Of a stretch of 64,000 bases of DNA, positions 52,550-62,295 are shown piece after piece. The position numbers were made by a program, and so were the translations under genes. Source of the DNA: Roseburia intestinalis L1-82 (GTDB taxonomy: Bacteria; Bacillota; Clostridia; Lachnospirales; Lachnospiraceae); contig NZ_LR027880.1 in the NCBI RefSeq assembly GCF_900537995.1, forward strand, positions 1,744,001 to 1,808,000, given 5' to 3'. Position 1 is the stretch's first letter. Each line of letters begins with the position of its first letter. The notes beneath the pieces were generated by a model, which saw only the letters and a program-made list of their open reading frames with translations, made no database searches and had not been told where the DNA came from.

Positions 52550-54601
52550 ATGGCAGCAAAGAAAAGAAGAAAACCATGGTTGAAATTTCCAAAACGCATG
52601 CAGAAAAAACTGATCGTTATGTTCAGTGCGATCGCAGTTTTGCTGACAGGCCTGATTGGAAGACTTATGTATATTGAATATACCAGTGGTGATAAATATG
52701 AGAAAATTGTTTTATCACAGCAGGAATATGACAGTCAGACCATTCCGTATCAGAGAGGCGATATTGTGGACAGCAAGGGCACGGTACTTGCAACCAGTAT
52801 CGCCGTTTATAATGTCATTTTAGACTGTTCCGTCATGACAAGCAAAGATGAGTATATTGAGCCTACCATTCAGGCACTTGCAAGTTGTTTTGAGGACTTA
52901 GACAGCAATACACTGTATGGCTATGCAAAAGATCAGAAAGACAGCCGCTATATTGTATTGAAGAAAAAAGCTTCCTATGAGGAAATACAGCCGTTTGTTG
53001 AGATGCAGGAGGCTGTTGATGAAAAAGGAAAAAAGGTGAATCCTGACATCAAGGGTGTCTGGTTTGAAAAAGAATACCAGAGAGAGTATCCTTATGGTGC
53101 GCTGGGAAGTTCTATTGTAGGATTTACGGCTTCCGGTAACGTTGGAGTGAACGGTCTCGAACAGTATTACAACGAGACATTAAACGGTGTGGATGGCAGG
53201 GAATACGGGTATTTAAACACAGATAATAACTTTGAAAAAACCATCAAGGCCGCAAAAAACGGTAACACGGTGGTATCTACGATCGATTCTCATATCCAGT
53301 CTGTAGTGGAACAGAAAATTGCGGATTTTAACGAGGCCTATACCGGAAATTTCCGCGAGGATGAGCCGGGAGCGAGTCATGTTGGTGTGTTGATCATGAA
53401 CCCGAATAACGGGGATGTTCTTGCCATGGCAAATTATCCCAATTATGATCTGAGTAATCCGAGGGATCTTTCGGCGTATTATACGCAGGAGGAGATTGAT
53501 GCGATGGATGAAGATGCACAGATGGATGCGTTAAACCAGCTCTGGCAGAATTTCTGCACCACATATACCTATGAGCCCGGATCTACTGCAAAACCGTTTA
53601 CAGTAGCAGCCGGACTTGAAACGGGAAAAGTTTCAACAGGAGACAGTTTTTACTGTGATGGATATGAGCATGTGGGAGGACATGATATTCACTGTGTAAA
53701 CAGAAGTGGACACGGAATGGAAACGCTTGAACAGACGCTTATGAATTCCTGCAATGATGCGATGATGCAGATATCCTACCGTCTGGGAAGTGATATTTTT
53801 ACAAAATATCAGCAGATCTTCGGATTTGGGCAGCGGACAGGAATTGACCTTCCGGGAGAAGCGCGAACAGACTCTTTGATCTATACGGCGGATAATATGG
53901 GACCGGTCGATCTTGCAACGAATGCGTTTGGACAGAATTTTAATACGACGATGATACAGCTTGCAACGGCGTATTGTTCCCTGGTCAATGGGGGAAGCCT
54001 TTATCAGCCGCATGTGGTAAAACGGATCACAGATGAAAGTGGAAACACGATCAGCGAAGTGACGCCGACTCTTCTGAGGGAAACGGTATCGAAGTCAACG
54101 AGCGATGCTTTAAAACAGTATATGTATTCTACGGTTACAGGCGGTACTGCGGTAACTGCAAAAGTGGATGGATATTCCATGGGAGGAAAAACAGGTACTG
54201 CGCAGAAAGCGGGACGTGACGGGGTGAACTATCTGGTTTCATTTATTGGATTTGCGCCGGTCGAGGATCCGCAGCTTGTCATTTACTGTGTTGTGGATGA
54301 ACCGAATGTCGCAGAACAGTTCCACAGTACTTATGCACAGAATATTGTAAGAGAGATCTTAGAGGAAGTTCTTCCTTATATGAATATATACCGGGATGAA
54401 GATACTACCGGTATTCATGAAGGCTGGGGAATCAAGGGGGAAGATGAAGGAGATGTCGGTGATGTGACGGCAGCGGATGTTGCGAATTCTACTGCCGAGG
54501 AGAGTCTGGATGTGCCGGATACGACGGATGAACTGCCGGAAAATACCGGGGAACAGCCTGCCGAAGATATTGATCCGGGATCAGATGAAGGACAGCAGTA
54601 G
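52550..54601 (+). CDS. ftsI: Class B penicillin-binding protein (FtsI/PBP2B)
   Basis: 683 residues. Septal peptidoglycan transpeptidase. Short cytoplasmic start, membrane helix (about 23-45), dimerisation domain (about 60-250), then the transpeptidase with the acyl-serine in EPGSTAKPF (S345, K348), SCN (about 400) and KTGT (about 547). C-terminal ~60 residues are acidic and low-complexity; PASTA domains are absent. AGGGGTAAGG precedes ATG 52550. It is followed by a second class B PBP, so the division versus sporulation (SpoVD) roles cannot be assigned from sequence alone. Confidence 0.9.
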   Translation: MAAKKRRKPWLKFPKRMQKKLIVMFSAIAVLLTGLIGRLMYIEYTSGDKYEKIVLSQQEYDSQTIPYQRGDIVDSKGTVLATSIAVYNVILDCSVMTSKDEYIEPTIQALASCFEDLDSNTLYGYAKDQKDSRYIVLKKKASYEEIQPFVEMQEAVDEKGKKVNPDIKGVWFEKEYQREYPYGALGSSIVGFTASGNVGVNGLEQYYNETLNGVDGREYGYLNTDNNFEKTIKAAKNGNTVVSTIDSHIQSVVEQKIADFNEAYTGNFREDEPGASHVGVLIMNPNNGDVLAMANYPNYDLSNPRDLSAYYTQEEIDAMDEDAQMDALNQLWQNFCTTYTYEPGSTAKPFTVAAGLETGKVSTGDSFYCDGYEHVGGHDIHCVNRSGHGMETLEQTLMNSCNDAMMQISYRLGSDIFTKYQQIFGFGQRTGIDLPGEARTDSLIYTADNMGPVDLATNAFGQNFNTTMIQLATAYCSLVNGGSLYQPHVVKRITDESGNTISEVTPTLLRETVSKSTSDALKQYMYSTVTGGTAVTAKVDGYSMGGKTGTAQKAGRDGVNYLVSFIGFAPVEDPQLVIYCVVDEPNVAEQFHSTYAQNIVREILEEVLPYMNIYRDEDTTGIHEGWGIKGEDEGDVGDVTAADVANSTAEESLDVPDTTDELPENTGEQPAEDIDPGSDEGQQ

Positions 54602-54626
54602 GGAAAAGTATAAAACAAAACACATA

Positions 54627-54676
54627 ACCTCACAAAAGTAAGAATAAAATGCTATGAAAACTTTTGTGAGGTTTTT
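54627..54676 (+). terminator. Terminator-like hairpin spanning the intergenic region into the second PBP leader
   Basis: AACCTCACAAAAGT (54627-54640) pairs perfectly with ACTTTTGTGAGGTT (54659-54672), followed by TTT. The 3' arm contains GTGAGG, the best ribosome site for ATG 54681, so the structure can both terminate and hide that site. Confidence 0.75.
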
Positions 54677-54680
54677 GTAT

Positions 54681-56408
54681 ATGCAGCAGGAACTTCCTTT
54701 CTATAGAAGTAAGACATTTCATCGTAAAAAAATCATGGTGATGTTTACAGCCGTGTTCCTGGCACTTTTATTTTTGATGGGGAGGCTGGTGTATCTTATG
54801 GTGTTCTGTTCGGAATATTATGGACAGAAAGCACAGAACCTCCATGAGAGGGAACGTGATATTAAGGCGGCAAGAGGAAAAATTTTAGATGCAAACGGAA
54901 TGGTGCTTGCCACGAACAAATCAGTCTGCACCATATCGGTTATACACAGCCAGATTGAAGATGAGGAGGCAGTCGTAAAAGCATTGGTAAAAGAACTTGG
55001 ACTGTCGGAGGAGGCGGTGCGAAAAAGAGTGGGAAAGGTAAGCTCCATCGAACGTGTAAAGACGAACGTGCCCAAAGAGACAGGGGATAAGATACGGGCA
55101 TACAAACTTGCAGGGATCAAAGTCGATGAAGATTATAAGAGATATTATCCGTATGATACACTTGCATCGAAAGTATTAGGATTTACAGGTGGTGATAATC
55201 AGGGGATCGTCGGACTTGAAGTAAAATATGATTCCTATCTTCAGGGAACGAACGGGAAAATACTCACGCTTACCGATGCGCGGGGAATTGAGATTGAAAA
55301 TGCCGGTGAGACGCGGCTTGAGCCGGTCAATGGATACGACCTTAACATCTCCATGGATTATAACATCCAGTTATATTGTGAGCAGGCGGCTGAGAAAACC
55401 TATATCAAAAAGGATGCAAAGTATGTGTCTGTGATTGTGATGAACCCGTCAAATGGAGAAATTTTTGCGATGGTAAATTATCCCGAATTTCATCTGAATG
55501 ATCCGTTTACACTGACGGAAGAGGTAAATGTCCCGGCAGAGAAGAAACAGGATCTTTTAAATCAGATGTGGAGAAACCAGTGTATCAGCGATACTTATGA
55601 ACCAGGTTCAACATTTAAAATCATCACAGCGGCAGCAGCTTTAGAACAGGGTGTTGTGAAACTGACAGATAATTTCTACTGTCCCGGATATAAGCTGGTG
55701 GAGGATCGGCGTATCCGGTGTGCAAAAACAACCGGGCATGGAGCGGAAACATTTGAAACGGGGATTATGAACTCATGCAATCCTGTTTTTATTGAGCTTG
55801 GGGAAAGACTTGGAGTTGAAAATTTTTATAAATATTTCAGCCAGTTTGGACTGCTCTCGAAAACAAATGTGGATCTGCCCGGCGAAGCTGCAACGATCAT
55901 GCATAAAAAAGAAAATGTCGGTCCGGTAGAACTTGCGACTATATCGTTTGGGCAGTCATTTCAGATTACACCGATGCAGCTTGTGACCACGGTTTCTTCT
56001 ATTATCAATGGAGGACACCGTATCACACCGCATTTTGGAGTAAAGATCACCGGGGAAGGAGGAAAAGAAGTGGAAACGCTGCGGTATGAGACGAAAAATG
56101 ATATCTGCACAAAAGAAACATCGGAAACGATGCGATATCTTTTGGAGAGGGTTGTCTCCGATGGCAGTGGAAAAAATGCAAAAATAGAAGGGTTTTCCAT
56201 CGGTGGAAAAACTGCTACGTCACAGACACTTCCGAGAAGTGACCATAAATATATCTCGTCGTTTCTCGGGTTTGCCCCGGCGGATGATCCGAAAGTACTG
56301 GTGCTTGTTGTGATCAACGATCCGAAAGGAACTTATTATGGTGGTCAGATCGCGGCACCTGTTGCCAAAGAAATTATGGAAAACATTTTACCGTATCTTG
56401 CGAAATGA
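54681..56408 (+). CDS. Second class B penicillin-binding protein, atypical KTA motif
   Basis: 575 residues from ATG 54681; ATG 54654 is disfavoured because it lies in the loop of a hairpin. Membrane helix (about 20-42), dimerisation domain and transpeptidase domain with EPGSTFKII (S310, K313) and SCN (about 365). The third motif reads GGKTATSQT (about 510) where KTG is the rule; Ala for Gly next to the active-site beta strand is unusual. Otherwise intact. No PASTA domain. Could be the sporulation-specific SpoVD counterpart of the upstream FtsI, given the SpoIIGA-SigE genes in the same cluster. Confidence 0.88.
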   Translation: MQQELPFYRSKTFHRKKIMVMFTAVFLALLFLMGRLVYLMVFCSEYYGQKAQNLHERERDIKAARGKILDANGMVLATNKSVCTISVIHSQIEDEEAVVKALVKELGLSEEAVRKRVGKVSSIERVKTNVPKETGDKIRAYKLAGIKVDEDYKRYYPYDTLASKVLGFTGGDNQGIVGLEVKYDSYLQGTNGKILTLTDARGIEIENAGETRLEPVNGYDLNISMDYNIQLYCEQAAEKTYIKKDAKYVSVIVMNPSNGEIFAMVNYPEFHLNDPFTLTEEVNVPAEKKQDLLNQMWRNQCISDTYEPGSTFKIITAAAALEQGVVKLTDNFYCPGYKLVEDRRIRCAKTTGHGAETFETGIMNSCNPVFIELGERLGVENFYKYFSQFGLLSKTNVDLPGEAATIMHKKENVGPVELATISFGQSFQITPMQLVTTVSSIINGGHRITPHFGVKITGEGGKEVETLRYETKNDICTKETSETMRYLLERVVSDGSGKNAKIEGFSIGGKTATSQTLPRSDHKYISSFLGFAPADDPKVLVLVVINDPKGTYYGGQIAAPVAKEIMENILPYLAK

Positions 56409-56463
56409 TGAAAAATGACGTATACTATTGTGTTGTTAAAAAAGTACATGAGGTGTAAATAAT

Positions 56464-57417
56464 ATGACATATGAAATTGTAATACCAGTAATTATCGCAT
56501 TTGCGATCAGTGCACTGTTAGGCCCTGTAGTGATTCCGTTTCTGAGAAAACTAAAGGTAGGCCAGACCGAACGAAAAGAACTTGAATCTCATTTAAAGAA
56601 AAATGGAACACCGACGATGGGGGGAATTATGATTCTTGCAAGTATCATCATAACATCCCTGTTTTATGTAAAAGATTATCCGAAGATTATTCCGATCCTC
56701 TTTATGACAGTCGGATTTGGTGTGATCGGATTTTTGGATGATTATTTAAAAGTAGTATTGCGCCGCTCTGACGGACTGCTTGCGTGGCAGAAGATGATTC
56801 TTCAGATCATTGTCACAGGTGTATTTGCTGTATATATGGTCAAATATTCCGGTGTGGCGCTTACCATGCTGATTCCGTTCTCCGGAGGAAAGTATTTAGA
56901 CCTTGGATGGCTGGCAATCCCGGTCCTCTTTTTTGCAGTGGTCGGCACTGTAAACGGAACAAACTTTACCGACGGACTGGATGGATTGGCATCGAGTGTT
57001 ACGATCATGGTTGCGACTTTCTTTTCCGTTGTAGCGATCGGAACAAATGCAGGGATTGCGCCGATCACCTGTGCGGTTGTGGGTGCACTGCTTGGATTTT
57101 TACTATTTAATGTATATCCGGCAAGCGTTTTTATGGGAGATACCGGATCTCTGGCACTGGGTGGCTTTGTAGTGTCGACAGCATATATGATGCAGATGCC
57201 GCTTTTTATACTGATCGTTGGACTGATTTACCTCGTGGAGGTTCTGTCTGTTATCATTCAGGTCACTTATTTTAAGAAAACAGGCGGAAAACGTATTTTC
57301 CGTATGGCTCCGATCCATCACCATTTTGAACTTGGCGGATGGTCAGAGACAAGGGTCGTTGCGGTATTTTCAATCACGACAGCAATCTTATGCCTGATTG
57401 CTTTACTGGCGATGTAA
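56464..57417 (+). CDS. mraY: Phospho-N-acetylmuramoyl-pentapeptide transferase
   Basis: 317 residues, ten membrane helices. Makes lipid I from UDP-MurNAc-pentapeptide and undecaprenyl phosphate. HLKKNGTPTMGGIMIL, GFLDDYLKV (catalytic Asp pair), NGTNFTDGLDGLASSV and APIHHHFELGGWSE are the signatures. GAGGTG lies upstream of ATG 56464. Confidence 0.97.
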   Translation: MTYEIVIPVIIAFAISALLGPVVIPFLRKLKVGQTERKELESHLKKNGTPTMGGIMILASIIITSLFYVKDYPKIIPILFMTVGFGVIGFLDDYLKVVLRRSDGLLAWQKMILQIIVTGVFAVYMVKYSGVALTMLIPFSGGKYLDLGWLAIPVLFFAVVGTVNGTNFTDGLDGLASSVTIMVATFFSVVAIGTNAGIAPITCAVVGALLGFLLFNVYPASVFMGDTGSLALGGFVVSTAYMMQMPLFILIVGLIYLVEVLSVIIQVTYFKKTGGKRIFRMAPIHHHFELGGWSETRVVAVFSITTAILCLIALLAM

Positions 57418-57478
57418 AAGACGGCATGCAGTCTGTGGCTGCAGGTTTACCCGTGGATAGAAGTCTATGACTGAAAAC

Positions 57479-57509
57479 AATAGAATGCACGCTCCGCGAA
57501 CATTCTATT
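57479..57509 (-). repeat. Hairpin repeat copy 4, inverted
   Basis: AATAGAATG and CATTCTATT flank CACGCTCCGCGAA; its reverse complement matches copy 1 at 29 of 31 positions. Sits between mraY and murD inside the dcw cluster. Confidence 0.85.
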
Positions 57510-57542
57510 GTCATGAATTAGATATATGGAATGGAGTAATGC

Positions 57543-58907
57543 ATGGATCTGACAGGAAAACAGGTATTGGTGGCAGGACTTGGAAAAAGCGGGATTGCTG
57601 CCGGAGCGTTACTAAAGAAAATGGGCTGTATGGTCTGCCTGTTTGACGGAAATGAAAAATTCGACCGCAGTGCATGGGAAAAAACATATCCTGTATTTTC
57701 GGATTGCCCGTTGTGGATTGGAGAACTGCCGGATGCGGCAGTACAGGCGATGGAACTTGCAGTGGTAAGTCCCGGAATACCGCTTGATACGCCGGCGATA
57801 TTAAAATTACAGGCTGCGGGAGTGCCGGTCGTAGGAGAAGCGGAACTTGCGTACCGGTTTGAAAAAGGGCGCGTTGCAGCGATCACGGGTACAAATGGTA
57901 AGACAACAACGACAACACTGGTGGGAGAAATCTTAAAAAAATGTTATCCGGAAGTCTTTGTGGCTGGAAATATTGGTATTCCTTATACTTCAATTGTGGA
58001 GAAAACCACAGAGCAGACCGTCACAGTGACAGAGATCAGTAGTTTCCAGTTAGAAACGATGGAAACATTTCATCCGTCTGTTTCTGCAATTTTAAATATT
58101 ACGCCGGATCATCTTGACAGACATCACACGATGGAGGCGTATATCCGTGCAAAGGAGGGCATTACAAAGTGTCAGACAAAGGAAGATACCTGTGTGCTCA
58201 ACTATGAGGATGAAATACTTCGGAAATTTGCCGAAACATTAAAAGTAAACGTTTTGTTTTTCAGCAGTAAAAGACCATTGGAAGAGGGAATTTATCTGCA
58301 GGAAAATACGATCTGGATCGCTGGAAAAGAAACAGAACGGCAGCGCCTGATTGATGTCGGTGAATTAAAACTTCTGGGCATACATAATTATGAAAATGTT
58401 ATGGCGGCTTCCGGCACTGCACTTTGTATGGGAGCACCGATAGATGTTGTGCAGCGTGTACTAAAAGAGTTTTGGGGTGTAAAACACCGCATTGAGTTTG
58501 TGAGAGATCTGCATGGTGTTTTGTACTATAACGATTCTAAGGCGACAAATCCGGATGCGGCAATCCGCGGGATCGGTTCAATGAATCGTAAGACACTGCT
58601 GATCGGCGGCGGTTATGATAAAAATCTTGAATTTGATGCGTGGATTGAGAGCTTTGATGGGAAAGTAAAATGTCTATTACTGATCGGACAGACAAAAGAT
58701 AAGATCGCAGTCTGCGCAAGGAAACATGGTTTTGAGAATATTGTATGCTGTGATACATTAAATGAAGCGGTAAATATCTGTTATAGGCTGGCAAAGCCCG
58801 GGGAAGCAGTATTGCTTTCACCGGCATGTGCGAGCTGGGGAGATTTTAAGGATTATACACAGCGGGGAGAACTGTTCCGGCAATATGTCATGGAACTGCC
58901 GGAATAA
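57543..58907 (+). CDS. murD: UDP-N-acetylmuramoylalanine--D-glutamate ligase
   Basis: 454 residues. Adds D-glutamate to UDP-MurNAc-L-Ala using ATP. N-terminal VLVAGLGKSGIAAGALLKKM; ATP loop ITGTNGKTTTTTLVGEI (about 116); NITPDHLDRHHTMEAY; YYNDSKATNPDAAIRGI in the C-terminal domain and SPACASWGDFKDYTQRG. Full length. GGAG lies 6 nt before ATG 57543. The other mur ligases (murE, murF) and murG are not in this cluster. Confidence 0.97.
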   Translation: MDLTGKQVLVAGLGKSGIAAGALLKKMGCMVCLFDGNEKFDRSAWEKTYPVFSDCPLWIGELPDAAVQAMELAVVSPGIPLDTPAILKLQAAGVPVVGEAELAYRFEKGRVAAITGTNGKTTTTTLVGEILKKCYPEVFVAGNIGIPYTSIVEKTTEQTVTVTEISSFQLETMETFHPSVSAILNITPDHLDRHHTMEAYIRAKEGITKCQTKEDTCVLNYEDEILRKFAETLKVNVLFFSSKRPLEEGIYLQENTIWIAGKETERQRLIDVGELKLLGIHNYENVMAASGTALCMGAPIDVVQRVLKEFWGVKHRIEFVRDLHGVLYYNDSKATNPDAAIRGIGSMNRKTLLIGGGYDKNLEFDAWIESFDGKVKCLLLIGQTKDKIAVCARKHGFENIVCCDTLNEAVNICYRLAKPGEAVLLSPACASWGDFKDYTQRGELFRQYVMELPE

Positions 58908-58957
58908 AACGGTTGTGGGGCTTGATCAGACAGGTTTTGTGTAAATGAGGAAAAATT

Positions 58958-60076
58958 ATGGCAAGAAGACGGAAAAATGAAAAAAGACAAAAATCGATCC
59001 GGTATTTTGATTACAGCCTGTTATTTCTGATTATATTTTTGTTATGTTTCGGACTGATTATGTTATATAGTACCAGTTCCTACTATGGCTCAACAAGATT
59101 TAACGATGCAGCATATTATGTAAAAAGACAAATGTATGCAAGTGCACTTGGAATAGTGGCAATGCTTTTTATTTCAAGAATCCCATATAAGTTCTGGATG
59201 CAGCTTTCAACGCTTGCGTATTTTGTGGCGCTGGTACTTTGTACAGCGGTTATTTTTGTCGGAACAAGTGCAAAGGGACAGTCGAGATGGCTCAGGATCG
59301 GACCGATCCAGTTCCAGCCATCTGAGATCGCAAAAATTGCGGTTATCATTTTCCTTGCGACGATCATCTATAAAACGCCTAAACGCATTGGGGAAATTAT
59401 GAGTCTGCTTAAGATCATGCTTTTGATTTCACCGGTTTTGGCAGTGGTTGCGTATAATAACTTAAGTACGGCAATCATTATCCTTGGAATTGCTGTCTGT
59501 ATGTTATTTGTTGCGAGTCCGAAATATTTACAGTTTATTTTAATGGGAATAGGAGTATGCCTTTTTGGTGCTCTGTTTATTCTGCTGGCGTCTTACCGTG
59601 CGGAACGTGTTATGATCTGGCTGCACCCTGAGGATTATGAAAAAGGGTATCAGACGCTGCAGGGATTATATGCGATCGGTTCGGGAGGCCTTTTCGGAAA
59701 AGGGTTAGGAGAGAGTATGCAGAAACTGGGATTTATCCCGGAGGCACAAAATGATATGATCTTTTCGGTTATCTGTGAAGAACTTGGACTTTTTGGTGCA
59801 GTCTGTCTGATACTTTTGTATCTGCTTATTATCTGGCGTCTGATGATCATTGCAAACAATGCATCCGATCTGTATGGCGCATTGATCGTAGTTGGTATTA
59901 TGGCACATTTGTCCATTCAGGTACTGCTTAATATTGCGGTTGTAACAAATACAATACCGAATACGGGAGTATCACTGCCGTTTATCAGTTATGGAGGAAC
60001 ATCCATATCGATTTTGCTGGCTGAGATGGGGCTGGCACTTTCTGTATCGAGGGGAATTAAATTAGAGGTTGCCTGA
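58958..60076 (+). CDS. ftsW: FtsW/SpoVE-type lipid II polymerase (SEDS)
   Basis: 372 residues, ten membrane helices. SEDS peptidoglycan glycosyltransferase that partners a class B PBP. RWLRIGPIQFQPSEIAKIA, the catalytic-Asp-containing LQGLYAIGSGGLFGKGLGES and PEAQNDMIFSVICEELG and the final ISYGGTSISILLAEMGLALS are the signatures. Whether it serves division or the spore cortex (SpoVE) is not decidable by sequence; position between murD and ftsQ favours division. Coupled to ftsQ by a 2-bp gap. Confidence 0.92.
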   Translation: MARRRKNEKRQKSIRYFDYSLLFLIIFLLCFGLIMLYSTSSYYGSTRFNDAAYYVKRQMYASALGIVAMLFISRIPYKFWMQLSTLAYFVALVLCTAVIFVGTSAKGQSRWLRIGPIQFQPSEIAKIAVIIFLATIIYKTPKRIGEIMSLLKIMLLISPVLAVVAYNNLSTAIIILGIAVCMLFVASPKYLQFILMGIGVCLFGALFILLASYRAERVMIWLHPEDYEKGYQTLQGLYAIGSGGLFGKGLGESMQKLGFIPEAQNDMIFSVICEELGLFGAVCLILLYLLIIWRLMIIANNASDLYGALIVVGIMAHLSIQVLLNIAVVTNTIPNTGVSLPFISYGGTSISILLAEMGLALSVSRGIKLEVA

Positions 60077-60078
60077 TT

Positions 60079-60834
60079 ATGAGGATCAAAGAACAGAGAA
60101 AAAGAAAAAAAAGAAGAAGAATCGGGATCTGTATCTTTCTGGTAGTTCTGATGTTGTTTGCACTTGCGGCACTTATTGTGGTAAAGGTATTTACAGTCCA
60201 GAATGTAGTTGTGGAAGGAAACAGTCTTTATTCTGCCGACCAGATCAAAAATATGGTGCTGGACGATGATTATTCGTGGAACAGTCTGTATGTAGATCTG
60301 AAATACCGGTTTGTGGATGTCGGGGAAGTACCGTTTGTGGATACGATGGAAATTTCGCTGGATGATCCGCATACATTGCGGATTTCGGTTACAGAAAAAG
60401 GTATTCTGGGCAGTTTTTATATTGATACGCTTGGACAATATGCGTACTTTGATAAAGACGGATTTGTTGTGGAAACTTCGTCGGATGTAATCGAAGGAGT
60501 GCCAAAGATCACGGGAGTTACCTGTGATAGTGTGGTTTTATACGAAAAACTGCCGCTTGAGGATACAAAACTGCTGAGAAATCTGTTGACACTGACACAA
60601 CTACTGAAAAAATATGAACTTGAACCGGAAGAAATCCACTATGACAGTGCAATGCAGCCACAGCTCACTTACGGAACGATTGCGGTCAATGTTGGTTCAG
60701 AAGATTATCTGACACAGAAAATTGCGAGACTTTCCGCAATTATGCCACAGTTGTCGGGACTCTCCGGTATACTGCATTTAGAGACATGGACGCCGGATAC
60801 GACAGATATTGTGTTTGACCGTGCAGATTTGTAA
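60079..60834 (+). CDS. ftsQ: Cell division protein FtsQ/DivIB
   Basis: 251 residues. A very basic cytoplasmic start (RKRKKRRRIG), a membrane helix (about 17-38), a POTRA domain (VFTVQNVVVEGNSLYSADQI) and the beta domain (FDKDGFVVETS, GVPKITGV). Helps recruit the FtsWI complex. Last gene before the ftsZ promoter. Confidence 0.93.
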   Translation: MRIKEQRKRKKRRRIGICIFLVVLMLFALAALIVVKVFTVQNVVVEGNSLYSADQIKNMVLDDDYSWNSLYVDLKYRFVDVGEVPFVDTMEISLDDPHTLRISVTEKGILGSFYIDTLGQYAYFDKDGFVVETSSDVIEGVPKITGVTCDSVVLYEKLPLEDTKLLRNLLTLTQLLKKYELEPEEIHYDSAMQPQLTYGTIAVNVGSEDYLTQKIARLSAIMPQLSGLSGILHLETWTPDTTDIVFDRADL

Positions 60835-60865
60835 AAAAAAAGTGTAATCTTTTTTGAAAAATCAG

Positions 60866-60894
60866 TTGATTAATTGTAAGAAAAATTATATTAT
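60866..60894 (+). promoter_or_regulatory. Promoter for ftsZ
   Basis: TTGATT (60866-60871), 17-bp spacer, TATTAT (60889-60894). Confidence 0.65.
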
Positions 60895-60909
60895 AGATTA
60901 TATGAGTTT

Positions 60910-60934
60910 TTTAGCTGTAATTTTTTAAGCTAAA
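60910..60934 (+). other. Short hairpin at the 5' end of the ftsZ message
   Basis: TTTAGCT (60910-60916) pairs with AGCTAAA (60928-60934). It sits about 8 nt from the likely transcript start and ends 3 nt before the ribosome site, a position suited to a 5' stabilising or gating hairpin. Confidence 0.45.
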
Positions 60935-60950
60935 TGAAGGAGGAACTACC

Positions 60951-62147
60951 TTGCTGGAGATTAAGACAACAGAAGCGGATACCAGTGCAAAGATCATCGT
61001 GATCGGAGTAGGAGGAGCTGGTAATAATGCTGTAAATAGAATGATTGATGAGAGTATCGGGGGAGTCGAGTTTATCGGAGTAAATACAGATAAACAGGCG
61101 TTGGCACTCTGTAAAGCACCGACACTGATCCAGATCGGTGAAAAGCTGACAAAAGGACTTGGAGCAGGAGCACAGCCGGAAATCGGTCAGAAAGCCGCTG
61201 AGGAAAGCATGGAAGAATTATCTGCAGCAGTGAAGGGCGCGGATATGGTTTTCGTAACCTGTGGTATGGGTGGCGGAACCGGAACAGGTGCAGCACCGGT
61301 TGTTGCAAAGATTGCAAAAGAGCAGGGAATCTTAACGGTCGGCGTTGTGACAAAACCATTCAAATTTGAAGCAAAACAGCGTATGTTAAATGCACTTTCC
61401 GGTATTGACCGTTTAAAAGAGAGCGTTGATACACTGATCGTGATCCCGAATGATAAGCTTCTGGAGATCGTTGACAGACGTACGACCATGCCGGATGCCT
61501 TAAAGAAGGCAGATGAAGTGTTACAGCAGGCTGTTCAGGGAATTACAGACCTTATCAATCTGCCGGCACTGATCAATCTTGACTTTGCTGATGTTTCCAC
61601 TGTCATGAAGGACAAGGGTATGGCACATATCGGTATCGGTAATGCCAAGGGAGATGACAAAGCAATCGAAGCTGTCAAACTTGCAGTTGCGAGTCCGCTG
61701 TTAGAGACCACGATCAATGGTGCATCCCATGTTATTATCAATATTTCCGGTGATATTTCCCTGATGGATGCGAACGATGCAGCAAGCTATGTTCAGGATC
61801 TTGCAGGTGATAATGCAAACATTATTTTTGGTGCGAAGTATGATGAGTCTATGACAGATGAAGCTACGATCACAGTTATCGCAACAGGACTTGAGAATGC
61901 GGCAGCACCGAAGAGCAAGATTATGCCGGATCTCCGCTATGGAAATACAACAAACGTTACAAGACCGGTTGGAACACCTGGCATCAACAGACAGGCGGCA
62001 AATCTTGGTGCAAGTGTACAGGCACATACGCAGACACAGACGGCTGCACCATCATTTTCTGGTATTCAGAGACCGCGTCAGCCTGAGAGCACAGTACAGC
62101 CAATGGATATTAAAATTCCGGATTTCCTTAAAAATTCAAGAAAATAA
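60951..62147 (+). CDS. ftsZ: Cell division GTPase FtsZ (TTG start)
   Basis: 398 residues. Tubulin-like GTPase that forms the division ring. [14 protein letters not shown], the GTP loop [10 protein letters not shown] (about residue 108) and the T7 loop [11 protein letters not shown] are intact. A variable linker leads to the conserved C-terminal peptide ([10 protein letters not shown]) that binds FtsA/SepF. TTG 60951 is the start, 7 nt after AGGAGG. ftsA is not adjacent, in line with SepF use in many Clostridia. Confidence 0.97.
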   Translation: MLEIKTTEADTSAKIIVIGVGGAGNNAVNRMIDESIGGVEFIGVNTDKQALALCKAPTLIQIGEKLTKGLGAGAQPEIGQKAAEESMEELSAAVKGADMVFVTCGMGGGTGTGAAPVVAKIAKEQGILTVGVVTKPFKFEAKQRMLNALSGIDRLKESVDTLIVIPNDKLLEIVDRRTTMPDALKKADEVLQQAVQGITDLINLPALINLDFADVSTVMKDKGMAHIGIGNAKGDDKAIEAVKLAVASPLLETTINGASHVIINISGDISLMDANDAASYVQDLAGDNANIIFGAKYDESMTDEATITVIATGLENAAAPKSKIMPDLRYGNTTNVTRPVGTPGINRQAANLGASVQAHTQTQTAAPSFSGIQRPRQPESTVQPMDIKIPDFLKNSRK

Positions 62148-62229
62148 TATCTGAGATAAAATATTAGAAAACATAACAACAGATATGCCTGCAAAGTACG
62201 CGGGCTGCAGCAGCAGTTTATACATCTGA

Positions 62230-62277
62230 AAAGAGATTTATGTGTTTGAAGAGAAAACACATAAATCTCTTTTTATA
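62230..62277 (+). terminator. Terminator of ftsZ
   Basis: AAAGAGATTTATGTGTTT pairs with AAAACACATAAATCTCTTTTT around a short loop. One of the strongest hairpins in the window. Confidence 0.95.
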
Positions 62278-62295
62278 TATAGAAAAGAACAACGC

